7,852 nt of DNA, from assembly GCA_046086225.1 (NCBI GenBank), contig JBJSXF010000192.1, forward strand, positions 1 to 7,852. The letters run 5' to 3'. Position 1 is the first letter of the stretch, and every line of letters starts with the position of its first letter. Source of the stretch: JBJSXF01 sp046086225 (GTDB lineage Bacteria; Actinomycetota; Acidimicrobiia; IMCC26256; PALSA-610). Shown here piece by piece: positions 1 through 7,226 of this stretch. The notes under the pieces are model-generated. The model saw only the letters and a list, made by a program, of their open reading frames with translations, was not told the DNA's origin and searched no databases. The translations under genes and the position numbers were made by a program.

Positions 1-2156
1 TTCGACGCCGACGCCGCCGCACCCGGGAACACGGGGAGCCGGGCGTCGCCGTTGTCGACGAGGAGCGGCGCGTCCCGGGCGCCGGCCTGCTCCGTGTAAC
101 CGAGGTTGTCGCGGACCGAGGTCCACCGGCGGGCCCGCAACCGGTTGCCGTCGGTGACCACGAGCACGGCACCGGGCGCGACCGCGGCCCGCAGATCGCG
201 CGCCGCCGGAATCGACGCCGAGTAGCGGACGACGCCCCCGGCGTCGAGGAGGCCGGCGGCGGCGACGTCGACGAGACCCTCGCCGTCACCGCTCACGACG
301 AGTCCCCCGGCGGCTGGCTCCGTCCGAACGATCGGCCGGGGGTCGGTCACCGGGTAGACGACGACCGGGGCGACCGGTCGGGGGGCCGTCGCCGCGCCGA
401 GCGAGATCTCGTCCTCGTAGCCGGCCACCGTGAACGGGGCGGGCGGGCCGTACGCCACCGGCGGGCCGAGCCCGGGAACCCGGGCGAGCAACGACGCGAG
501 CGCGGCCGGCGGGACGAGGTCGTAGCGCTGCCACTGGACGTCGTTGCGAGCGACCACATCTCCGATGCCCATGCGCCGCCAGAGCGCGGCGAGCGCCTCG
601 GGCTCGGCGACGCCCTCCTGCATCCGACGGTCGATCGCGTTGAGGAGATCGGCGGTGCCGGCCGTGCCGTAGGGGATGAGCTCACGGGCGAGGTAGGGCC
701 GGTCGGTGAGCCCCGGCGTGATCGGGTCGACCGTGTTGCCCCAGGCGTAGGAGGCGAAGTCCGCGCCGGGCACCTCGAGGATCCGCGTTCCGTGATCGCG
801 GGCGTCGAGGGCTCCGATGGCCTCGGTCCAGTAAGCCGGGATGCGCTCCGGACGTTGGAGGTTGCGACCGTAGAAGTTGCGCGAGATCGCCGCCGGGAAG
901 TTCACGGCGACGAGCGCGAGCACGAGCACCGGCACCGCGAACGCGAGACGACGCCGACCCGCGGTGAGGAGCCGACCGTGCACGACCTCCACCATGAGCC
1001 CGACGGCGATCGCCGACGCGCAGACGACCAGCGGGACGACCCGACCCGTGCTCCGCATCGCCAGCGCCGCCGTCGATCCGGCCGCGAGCGACTTGAAGAG
1101 CGCGCCGAGCGGTGTGGGGGTCGCGTACGGGTGAGTGCCGACGGCGATCACGACCCCGACGACGACCAGAGCCACGAGGAAGGTGCGATGGCGCCACCGC
1201 ACGAAGGCCAACGCGCCGACGGCGACCGCGGCGAGCAGGTAGCCGGCGGCGATCACCCAGAGGTGCTGGGTGTAGTCGCTCGCCGACTCGATCCACGGTC
1301 CGAGGCGGTCCTGCCCGTAGAAGAACCAGTAGCCGAGACCCCGGAGCACCTCGTTCGGCGAGGACGTGCGGGCCACCGTGTCGACGGTCTCGGTGTAACG
1401 CAGGATGTCGAGTCCGTAACCCGCCTGCATCCGCAGACCGGCGATCCACCACGCCGAGGCCGCGAGCGTGAGCGCACCGGTGCGCACGACGAGCCCGCAG
1501 GCCCGACGCACCGACGCTTCCCGCACCACGAACGTCGCGTGGAGCACCCAGAGCACCGGCCCGAGGCCGGCCAGGAGCAGCGCGGTCGCGTTGACCCCGC
1601 CGACCGCCTGCACGATGAGGGCCATCAATGCGGGCGCCCGCCAGCGCCCCAGCCTTCCCTCGGATCGCTCGCGCAGGCCGTCGCGCACGACTGCGATCAT
1701 CCAGGGCAACGCCGCCCAGGGCAGGAGCAGCACGGAGATGCGCGCCGCGTAATCGTGAACGTACGGCGTCCACATGTAGGCCACGGCGGCCACGACGACC
1801 CCCGGGCCGTGCCGCCCGAAGCCCCGGAGCAGGCACAGCATCCCGGTCGCGGCCACGAACAGCAGCGATCCGAGCCAGAGTCGCTGCACGACCCAGTCGG
1901 GCAATCCGAGACGCTCGCCCACCCAGGCGAACGGTCCCATCGGGAACAGGTAGCCGATGGTCTGGTGCGTCACCGTTCCCATGCCGATGTGGGGGTCCCA
2001 CATCGACACCGCCCGGCCGAGCAGCCGACCCGGATCGAGCGTGAGGTACTGCTTGGTGTCGGCCGCCACCCGACCCGGTGCGCTGAGCAGCGGCGGGACG
2101 TACGCAGCGACGGCGAGCGCGATGAACCCGAGCGCGCGACGAGGGGCTGCCTTCAC
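1..2156 (-). CDS. AftD-like alpha-(1->3)-arabinofuranosyltransferase family membrane protein (DUF3367 type), 3' end beyond window
   Basis: This GT-C membrane enzyme probably transfers arabinofuranose from a polyprenyl-phosphate donor onto an envelope polysaccharide on the outer face of the membrane. The frame stays open from a GTG at 2156 to the window edge, giving 718 codons. Seen in it: an N-terminal membrane segment (about residues 8-26); a first outer loop with D33 in ADTKQYLTLDPGR, the probable catalytic acid; then SMWDPHIGMGTVTHQ and PDWVVQRLWLG; later GGVNATALLLAGLGP, and further hydrophobic segments to about residue 420. A soluble part follows with WGNTVDPITPG (about residue 470) and SVRDNLGYTEQAG near the edge. 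These strings are what I recall as hallmarks of the AftD/DUF3367 family. Mycobacterial AftD is about 1,400 residues, so roughly the N-terminal half is here. The GTG overlaps the GT4 stop codon (GTGA), implying translational coupling. No strong ribosome site is visible; an AGGTGA lies 16 bases upstream. Family assignment is firm; the sugar transferred is inferred. Confidence 0.88.
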   Translation of the reverse strand, partial: MKAAPRRALGFIALAVAAYVPPLLSAPGRVAADTKQYLTLDPGRLLGRAVSMWDPHIGMGTVTHQTIGYLFPMGPFAWVGERLGLPDWVVQRLWLGSLLFVAATGMLCLLRGFGRHGPGVVVAAVAYMWTPYVHDYAARISVLLLPWAALPWMIAVVRDGLRERSEGRLGRWRAPALMALIVQAVGGVNATALLLAGLGPVLWVLHATFVVREASVRRACGLVVRTGALTLAASAWWIAGLRMQAGYGLDILRYTETVDTVARTSSPNEVLRGLGYWFFYGQDRLGPWIESASDYTQHLWVIAAGYLLAAVAVGALAFVRWRHRTFLVALVVVGVVIAVGTHPYATPTPLGALFKSLAAGSTAALAMRSTGRVVPLVVCASAIAVGLMVEVVHGRLLTAGRRRLAFAVPVLVLALVAVNFPAAISRNFYGRNLQRPERIPAYWTEAIGALDARDHGTRILEVPGADFASYAWGNTVDPITPGLTDRPYLARELIPYGTAGTADLLNAIDRRMQEGVAEPEALAALWRRMGIGDVVARNDVQWQRYDLVPPAALASLLARVPGLGPPVAYGPPAPFTVAGYEDEISLGAATAPRPVAPVVVYPVTDPRPIVRTEPAAGGLVVSGDGEGLVDVAAAGLLDAGGVVRYSASIPAARDLRAAVAPGAVLVVTDGNRLRARRWTSVRDNLGYTEQAGARDAPLLVDNGDARLPVFPGAAASAS

Positions 2157-3361
2157 CGGGACCGACGTCGGGTCACCTGCGCCGCCAGCACCTCGAGCGT
2201 GCCGCGCGCCGTCGCACCCCACGTGAGCTCGGCAGCCCGAGCCCGAGCCTGCGTCGCCATCCGCTGCCGGAGGCCGTCGTCCCCGAGCAGCCGCGCGCAC
2301 GCGTCGGCGAACCCGTCGACGCCGTCGACCAGCAGCCCGGTGCTGCCGTCGACCACGGCATCGGCGTGCCCGCTGATCCGACTGGCCACGGCCGGCGTGC
2401 CGCACGCGGCCGCCTCGGTGAGGGTCATCCCCCAGCCCTCGTGCGCCGATGCACTCGCCACGAACCAGGCCCGCCGGTAGAGGGCGACGAGCTCCGCGCC
2501 CGCCACCCGGCCCGGCATCTCGACCCAGTCGCCGGCGTCGAGCCGGGCCACCTCGGCCTCGAGCGCCGGGCGCTCGTAGCCCTCGCCGACGATGACGAGC
2601 CGCAAGCCGGGGAAGCGGACCTTCAGCCCCGCGAGCGCCGCGATCACCACGTGGAATCGCTTCACCGGGACGAGGCGCCCCACCGCGACGACGAGCGGTT
2701 CGGGATCCTCGGGGTCGGGACCGGGCGCGAAGACCGGATCGACACCGGGCGGCACCACCGTCACGTCGCGCAACCGGAGGCGCGATTCGATCTCCCGTCG
2801 CGACGACTCGGAGAGGGTCACCACCGCCGCCCGCCGGTAGATCGGCGGCGCGACCCGGAACTCGACGGTGCGACCGAGTCGGGCGAGCCGCGGCGGCAAC
2901 GTCATCTCCCACATCGTGTCGTGGACGTGATGCAGCCAGACGGCCCGCGGCCGCTTCGACCACACCGGCGAGAAGAACGGCATGCCGTTCCAGATCTCGA
3001 CGAGCGCGTCGGCGTCGCCGTGCCGTCCGACGGCCTCGGCGAGCGCAGCCCGGGGGAACACCATGTACCGACCGGCCTTCCGCACGACGCGATAGCCGTC
3101 CCGACGAACCGTCGAGGGGTGCCCGGCCGCAAAGGAGGTGCGCATCGTGACCGCAATGCCCGCCCGAGCCCACAACTCGGCGACGCGGGCCGCATGCACC
3201 TCGGAGCCTCCGGCCTCGGGGTCGTCGAGGTCGCGCCAAGCGAGCATCGTGACGCGGCGGATGCCCGCCGCCGCCGCGATGTCACCGAGTTTGGCGACGT
3301 CGTCGGCTGGTCGGGAATCGCTCGGCTGCTCGGTCACATCCCACCGTCGGCGCTGGGGCAT
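2153..3361 (-). CDS. GT4-family (GT-B fold) glycosyltransferase
   Basis: A cytoplasmic or membrane-associated retaining glycosyltransferase that would move a sugar from a nucleotide donor to a lipid or glycan acceptor. From the ATG at 3361 it is 402 residues, normal for GT4. Domain order: N-terminal acceptor Rossmann domain with the glycine-rich loop AGGSEVH (about 50-56), HHVHDTMW (144-151), the linker PPGVD (204-208), then the donor domain opening with VAVGRLVPVKR (225-235). The EX7E donor-binding motif is HEGWGMTLTE with E308 and E316, followed by CGTPAVAS. The frame is open up to 3484, but that extension is arginine-rich, lacks family similarity and would run about 50 bases into the divergent methyltransferase gene, so I reject it. 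GTG at 3337 is another possible start. The stop overlaps the AftD-like start by 4 bases, so the two are likely one operon. In layout and type it recalls M. tuberculosis Rv0225, by memory only. Sugar and acceptor are unknown. Confidence 0.9.
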   Translation of the reverse strand: MPQRRRWDVTEQPSDSRPADDVAKLGDIAAAAGIRRVTMLAWRDLDDPEAGGSEVHAARVAELWARAGIAVTMRTSFAAGHPSTVRRDGYRVVRKAGRYMVFPRAALAEAVGRHGDADALVEIWNGMPFFSPVWSKRPRAVWLHHVHDTMWEMTLPPRLARLGRTVEFRVAPPIYRRAAVVTLSESSRREIESRLRLRDVTVVPPGVDPVFAPGPDPEDPEPLVVAVGRLVPVKRFHVVIAALAGLKVRFPGLRLVIVGEGYERPALEAEVARLDAGDWVEMPGRVAGAELVALYRRAWFVASASAHEGWGMTLTEAAACGTPAVASRISGHADAVVDGSTGLLVDGVDGFADACARLLGDDGLRQRMATQARARAAELTWGATARGTLEVLAAQVTRRRSR

Positions 3362-3382
3362 CGCGCGGATGAGCGCCGGTGG

Positions 3383-3388
3383 AGCGTA
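3383..3388 (-). promoter_or_regulatory. Possible -10 element for the GT4-AftD operon
   Basis: Reading leftwards, the hexamer TACGCT matches the actinobacterial TANNNT -10 pattern and lies 21 bases before the GT4 ATG. It would give a leader of about 15 bases with no ribosome site. No recognisable -35 element is present. In GC-rich DNA such a hexamer can arise by chance, but it is identical to the one facing the methyltransferase gene in the same 74-base divergent gap. Weak call. Confidence 0.25.
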
Positions 3389-3423
3389 CTTCCGCCGGAC
3401 GTTCGCGAGGTGGGCGCCCGGCC

Positions 3424-3429
3424 TACGCT
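3424..3429 (+). promoter_or_regulatory. -10 element, leaderless promoter of the methyltransferase gene
   Basis: TACGCT (TANNNT type) is followed by exactly 6 bases (GCCGCA) and then the ATG at 3436. Since actinobacterial transcription starts about 7 bases past the -10, the mRNA would begin at the A of the ATG, giving a leaderless transcript. No purine-rich ribosome site precedes the ATG, which fits. The -35 region is not recognisable. The spacing supports 3436 as start over the GTG at 3379. Confidence 0.45.
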
Positions 3430-3435
3430 GCCGCA

Positions 3436-4245
3436 ATGCCCTCCGACGGCCTGACCGGCGAACGGCCCCTCCCCGGAGCCACACCGGATTCCCTCCTCGC
3501 CCTGCACGACGCCGGCTACCGGGAGGTTGCGGCTCGCCTCGGCCCGGGCACCGTGCTCGACGTCGGGTGCGGCGCCGGCCACGAGACCGTCCGGCTCGCC
3601 CGGGCCGACCGCACCGTGGTCGGCATCGACTACGACCCGCCGACCGCAGTCGACGCCCGGCGCACCTTCGGACCCACCGGTGCGCACTTCGCGGGAATGG
3701 ACGGCGCCGCGCTCGGAGTGCGCAGCGGCAGCATCGACGCCGTCGTGTCCTCGCACGTCATCGAGCACTTCGCCAATCCGGTGCACCACGCCGCCGAGCT
3801 CGCCCGGGTGCTCCGACCCGACGGCACCGCGTTCGTCATCACGCCCAACGCCCCGGCCGACTTCGAAAACCCGTTCCACCTCTACCGATTCGAGCCGGCC
3901 CAGCTCGTCTCGCTCCTCGCACTGTTCTTCGAGGAGGTCGAATGCCTCGGCCTCGACGGCGACGACGTGCTCCTCGAGGACTTCGCGCGCCGCCGGGCGA
4001 GCGGTGAGCGCATCCTCCGCCTCGACGTGCTGGGCCTGCGTACCCGCCTCCCTCGTCGGGTCTACGTCTGGGCGTACAGCCGTCTCCTCCCCGCCGTCTA
4101 CCGCCGGCTCGGCCCCGAGCGTTCGGGGGTGGGCTCGGGCATCGACGAGTCGCACCTGGCGATCACCAGCGCGATCACCCCGACGACACCGGTGCTGTTC
4201 GCGGTGTGTCGTCGACCACGACCGCCCATCACGGAGCGGGCGTAG
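3436..4245 (+). CDS. Class I SAM-dependent methyltransferase
   Basis: A soluble methyltransferase of the Methyltransf_11/23 type, 269 residues from the ATG at 3436. The Rossmann SAM-binding core is complete: motif I VLDVGCGAG (40-48), the acidic residue ending strand 2 in GIDYD (63-67), IDAVVSSHVIEHF (100-112) and LRPDG (126-130). A NPFHLYRFEPAQL stretch (145-157), common in lipid- and sugar-modifying members, follows. A basic C-terminal part (about 200-262) carries aromatic residues and may help bind an acceptor or membrane. Position among glycosyltransferase genes suggests it methylates a sugar, polyprenol or glycan terminus; that is inference and the substrate is unknown. It is divergent from GT4 and its last 17 bases overlap the convergent membrane-protein gene. 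An upstream in-frame GTG at 3379 would add 19 residues rich in Arg, Gly and Ala and fill the divergent gap; I prefer 3436. It recalls M. tuberculosis Rv0224c, which is likewise divergent from a GT4 gene. Confidence 0.88.
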   Translation: MPSDGLTGERPLPGATPDSLLALHDAGYREVAARLGPGTVLDVGCGAGHETVRLARADRTVVGIDYDPPTAVDARRTFGPTGAHFAGMDGAALGVRSGSIDAVVSSHVIEHFANPVHHAAELARVLRPDGTAFVITPNAPADFENPFHLYRFEPAQLVSLLALFFEEVECLGLDGDDVLLEDFARRRASGERILRLDVLGLRTRLPRRVYVWAYSRLLPAVYRRLGPERSGVGSGIDESHLAITSAITPTTPVLFAVCRRPRPPITERA

Positions 4246-5827
4246 CGGGCGTCGCCCACACCACGAAGCCGAGCCCGGTCGCCAACTCGTAGGTGACCAG
4301 CCGCCGGGCCCCGGTCGGCAGCGTCACTCCCCGCTCGGCGCGGTCGTCGCTGGTGAGCACGGTGACGACCGTGTCGGCCCGGGATGCGGGCCGGGTCCGC
4401 CGCACCCCGACCTCCCGGGCACGCGACGGCGGGAAGTACGCGTCACGGCCGCGGTCCCGGAGCGCGAGGAGCAGCGCGAGGCAGGTGGCGTCGAGATCGC
4501 CGGCGCCGGTACAGCGGACCACCGCCGATTCGCCGTCGCGGATCGCTGCGGCGGTCGGACCGATGAGCGCGGCCACCGCCTCGGAGATCTCGGGCTGCGG
4601 CGACCGGGCCGAGGTCGCACCCAGGCCGACGGCGACGGCCACAATCCCGACTCCGACCGCCGCACCGATTCGGACCCGGTCCGGGAACGGACGGCCGACC
4701 GCCGACCACAGCGACCAGACGAGCGCGCACCACCAGGCGGCGCCGAGCACCCACCACCACCGGAACAGGTACGGAGCGATCAAGCCCGTGATGCGCGACG
4801 TCGCCCCGACCCCGACGACCGTCCCTGCGGCCACGAGCAGCGTGAGCCGAGTCGCGTCGGCACCACCGCGCCGCCAGGCGACGAATGCGGCGATGCCGGC
4901 CACGGCCATGAACGCGAGCGCGGGCAACGTCGACGCGGGCAGCACGATGCCCCGCAGAAATCCGGTCGCGCGGACCTCATTGCCGTGGATCCACGTGAGC
5001 GGCAGCTCGCGTCCCATCACCCCGAATGCGTCAGCCAGTCCCAGGCGCGCCTCACCGGGGCGTCGGAACCAGCCGGCGATGTCACCGAGGTTGCCGTCCC
5101 CCGCCAGCTGGTCGACGATCGGGGGGAGCCAGGCGAGCACGCCGAGCCCGACCGCGACGCCGACGGAGCGCCGTGCCGGACCGAATCCCCCCGTCTCGTC
5201 GGATCGGCGCAATGCCGTGAGAGCCAGAGCCGCGGCCCCGAGCACGACGACGAGCGGCGCGTACCCGACGTGCGCCTGCACGACGAACGAACCGACGAGG
5301 ACTGCGGCCGGGAGCACGACGAGATCCCGCTCGGCGACGCACCACATGAGCGCGAGGAACGCGAAGAAGGGCAGCACCGCCACCCACGGATTCCACGGGT
5401 CGACGAGCCGCCCGGCGCCGGCTGCCCGCACGAGGACGAGGATCGCCACCGCGAAGACGAGCAGCGCGGCGTCGCCGCCCCGGCGCCGGGCCGCCCAGCA
5501 CACACCCAGCGCAGCGGCGAGGTTGACGAGCAGCACTCCGAGGAGGACGCCCCGGACTCCGCCGACCCAGTGGAAGGGCGCGAGCACGTAGAAGAGGAGC
5601 GGTCCGGGATGGTCCCAGCCGAACCGGGAGATGACGCCGGTCAGAGGAGTGTGCCGCCCCCCGACGTCGGCGATGCGCAGGATCTCGAGCGCTATGTCGG
5701 ATCCGGGATACCAACGTTCCCCGATCGTCGCGACCAGCACGACGACGAACGGAGCCGCGACGGATACGAACACGAGCACCGGGAACAGCCGTCGTGCGGC
5801 GCCGCGATCCGCAGTCGACGTCACCAT
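4229..5827 (-). CDS. Polytopic membrane protein, probable GT-C glycosyltransferase
   Basis: A 532-residue integral membrane protein with about ten hydrophobic segments between residues 14 and 404, then an outer or soluble C-terminal tail (405-532). After the first membrane segment comes a loop with GSDIALEIL (D44), then GWDHPGPLLFYVLAP (70-84), DPWNPWVAVLP (143-153) and VQAHVGYAP (183-191). An acidic residue in the first outer loop plus an HPGP(L)xFY string is typical of GT39-like GT-C enzymes using polyprenyl-phosphate sugars, so I infer a membrane glycosyltransferase. No specific donor or acceptor can be named. The tail contains two cysteines (C439, C449) that could pair outside the cell. 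Its 3' end overlaps the methyltransferase by 17 bases. The ATG at 5827 is chosen because a TANNNT element lies 6 bases upstream; GTG at 5824 is also possible. Size, topology and neighbours recall the conserved membrane protein Rv0226c of M. tuberculosis, from memory and unverified. Confidence 0.82.
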   Translation of the reverse strand: MVTSTADRGAARRLFPVLVFVSVAAPFVVVLVATIGERWYPGSDIALEILRIADVGGRHTPLTGVISRFGWDHPGPLLFYVLAPFHWVGGVRGVLLGVLLVNLAAALGVCWAARRRGGDAALLVFAVAILVLVRAAGAGRLVDPWNPWVAVLPFFAFLALMWCVAERDLVVLPAAVLVGSFVVQAHVGYAPLVVVLGAAALALTALRRSDETGGFGPARRSVGVAVGLGVLAWLPPIVDQLAGDGNLGDIAGWFRRPGEARLGLADAFGVMGRELPLTWIHGNEVRATGFLRGIVLPASTLPALAFMAVAGIAAFVAWRRGGADATRLTLLVAAGTVVGVGATSRITGLIAPYLFRWWWVLGAAWWCALVWSLWSAVGRPFPDRVRIGAAVGVGIVAVAVGLGATSARSPQPEISEAVAALIGPTAAAIRDGESAVVRCTGAGDLDATCLALLLALRDRGRDAYFPPSRAREVGVRRTRPASRADTVVTVLTSDDRAERGVTLPTGARRLVTYELATGLGFVVWATPATPAP

Positions 5828-5833
5828 GCCCGC

Positions 5834-5839
5834 AACCTA
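5834..5839 (-). promoter_or_regulatory. -10 element, leaderless promoter of the 532-residue membrane protein gene
   Basis: Read leftwards, TAGGTT (TANNNT type) is followed by exactly 6 bases (GCGGGC) and the ATG at 5827. This is the same geometry as at the methyltransferase gene and predicts transcription starting at the ATG. No ribosome site and no clear -35 element are visible. Confidence 0.45.
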
Positions 5840-5870
5840 CGGCAGCCGTCCGCGACCGCTCCGGCACCGG

Positions 5871-5876
5871 TAATGT
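5871..5876 (+). promoter_or_regulatory. Possible -10 element for the tandem GT39-like genes
   Basis: TAATGT fits TANNNT and is unusually AT-rich for this DNA. It ends 9 bases before the GTG at 5886, so transcription would begin at or just before that codon. No clear -35 element is present. It lies in the 58-base gap between the divergent genes, opposite the TAGGTT element. Confidence 0.38.
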
Positions 5877-5885
5877 CGAACTCCG

Positions 5886-7226
5886 GTGTCCCCCGCTCCG
5901 GGCCTCGGGTCCGACCGTCGCTTCGCCCGAATGCTCGCCGTCGTCGTCGTGCTCGCGGTGGCGATCCGCGTCGGGTTCGTGCTGCTCGTCGACCCGGTCG
6001 TGCCGCGCATCGGCGACGCTTCCGCGTACCACCTGCTCGGCCGGGGACTCGCCCGCGGTGACGGCTACATCCGCCCTTTCGATGCGCTCCTGCTCGGCCG
6101 GGAACGACCGACCGCCGAGTATCCGCCGCTCTTCCCGCTGCTCCTCGCGTTCCTCGACCGGATCGGGTGCTCGACGGTCACCGCCCAGCGCCTCGCCCTC
6201 TCCGCCCTCGGCGGCGTGACCGTCGCCCTCACCGGCCTCCTCGGCCGCCGCGCGGCCGGACGGACGGTCGGCGTCGTTGCGGCCGCCATCGCCGCGGTCT
6301 CACCGATGCTCTTCCTGAGCGAGGCCATTCTGATGGCCGAGGCGCTCGCCGTCCCGCTGGTCGCCGTCTCCCTGCTCCTCGCCTTCCGGGCGATCGAACG
6401 GCCCGGAGCCGCACGCTTCGCGGCGCTCGGCGCGGCCCTCGGGGCGCTGACCCTCACCCGAGCCGAAGGCGCCCTCCTCGCCGTGCTCCTGGTCGGGCCG
6501 GTCGCCTGGCGGTCGGCCCCGACCCTCCGGCCCCGACTGCTCCGGACCGCGGTGGCTCTCGGTGTCGCCGCCTGCGTCGTCGCCCCCTGGACGATCAGGA
6601 ACGCGGTCCGGCTCGACGGACCGGTCCCGATCTCCACGAACGCTGCGACCCTCGTCGACGGCGCGAACTGCGATGCCACCTACCGCGGACGCCTGAACGG
6701 GCTGTGGCGCGAGTCCTTCTCGACCGGCGGCGCGGCGTCCACCGATCAGGCGGTCGCATGCTTCGAGGGATTCGCCATCGCCGAGCCCGGATTCTCGGAA
6801 CGGACAGCCGCGGCGCGCCACCTCCGCGAGGGCGCGCAGTACGCCCGAGACCACCTCGCCGAGCTACCCCGAGTCGGCGCTGTACGCGTGCTGCGAACCT
6901 TCGGACTCTGGGCCCCCCGGGCCCAGGTCGACTACGAGAGCCTCGAGGGCCGACCGCGTCGGGTGCAGCTCGCCGGAACGGCGCTCGGCTGGGTCCTCCT
7001 CGGACTGGCGACGGTCGGCACCGGCTTCATGCTCCGACGCGGCCGGACCGTCTGGCCGCTCCTCGCGCCGGTGGCCTCGGCGGGTTTGGTCTCGGCTCTC
7101 ACCTACGGCCAGCAGCGCTTCCGCGCCGGGGCCGAGCCGTCGCTGTGCGTGCTCGCGGCGGTGGCCGTCGTGCTCCTCGCCCGGCGGATCGGCGCCCGGC
7201 ACCGGATCCGGACGGCCGCCCCGTGA
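5886..7226 (+). CDS. GT39/PMT-like membrane glycosyltransferase (GT-C), first of a tandem pair
   Basis: A 446-residue polytopic membrane protein of the ArnT/PMT-like superfamily, which transfers a sugar from a polyprenyl-phosphate carrier on the outer membrane face. Seen: a first membrane segment (about 15-36); first outer loop with the probable catalytic acid D44 in GDASAYH; AEYPPLFPLLLAFL (77-90); SEAILMAEAL (145-154); LTRAEG (189-194); PWTIRN (234-239). An outer loop carries NCDATYRG (C262) and a second cysteine, C292, a possible disulfide pair. A late YGQQRFRAGAEP motif (407-418) is the family's usual C-terminal signature. Length is typical of bacterial GT39 proteins. The GTG at 5886 is taken as start since a -10-like element lies just upstream; ATG at 5931 would still keep most of the first membrane segment. 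Its stop overlaps the start of the next, related gene by 4 bases. Donor sugar and acceptor cannot be deduced. Confidence 0.85.
   Translation: MSPAPGLGSDRRFARMLAVVVVLAVAIRVGFVLLVDPVVPRIGDASAYHLLGRGLARGDGYIRPFDALLLGRERPTAEYPPLFPLLLAFLDRIGCSTVTAQRLALSALGGVTVALTGLLGRRAAGRTVGVVAAAIAAVSPMLFLSEAILMAEALAVPLVAVSLLLAFRAIERPGAARFAALGAALGALTLTRAEGALLAVLLVGPVAWRSAPTLRPRLLRTAVALGVAACVVAPWTIRNAVRLDGPVPISTNAATLVDGANCDATYRGRLNGLWRESFSTGGAASTDQAVACFEGFAIAEPGFSERTAAARHLREGAQYARDHLAELPRVGAVRVLRTFGLWAPRAQVDYESLEGRPRRVQLAGTALGWVLLGLATVGTGFMLRRGRTVWPLLAPVASAGLVSALTYGQQRFRAGAEPSLCVLAAVAVVLLARRIGARHRIRTAAP

Noticed and set aside
682..2001. A 439-codon open frame on the minus strand.
   Set aside because: It is a shifted frame on the same strand as the AftD-like gene. 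It is Arg/Ala/Gly rich with no membrane segments, while the other frame matches AftD strongly.
792..2480. A 562-codon open frame on the plus strand.
   Set aside because: It is antisense to the AftD-like and GT4 genes, very rich in His, Arg, Glu and Asp, and has no recognisable motif; a GC-driven shadow.
3379..3435. N-terminal extension of the methyltransferase from GTG 3379.
   Set aside because: The added 19 residues are low complexity and cover the divergent gap; the ATG at 3436 has a well-spaced -10 element.
3362..3484. N-terminal extension of the GT4 gene up to 3484.
   Set aside because: It has Arg-rich sequence without family similarity, overlaps the divergent methyltransferase gene and would leave no promoter space.
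4235..4252. Two tandem copies of AGCGGGCGT across the methyltransferase stop codon.
   Set aside because: Only two 9-base copies, fully within coding sequence of the opposite gene; nothing suggests a functional site.
4247..4257. Small hairpin GGGC-GTC-GCCC beside the convergent stops, considered as a terminator.
   Set aside because: The stem has only 4 pairs, with no U-tract, and it lies inside the membrane-protein coding region; chance in GC-rich DNA.
5938..5955. GTC/TCG microrepeat near the start of the first GT39-like gene.
   Set aside because: It simply encodes a valine-rich membrane segment with the preferred GTC codon.
3527..6061. An 844-codon open frame on the plus strand spanning the methyltransferase, the whole minus-strand membrane-protein gene and the following gap.
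   Set aside because: It is out of frame with the methyltransferase and antisense to a clear membrane protein. Its composition (Arg, Ser, Pro, Asp, Glu rich, no domain motifs) is that of a high-GC shadow frame.
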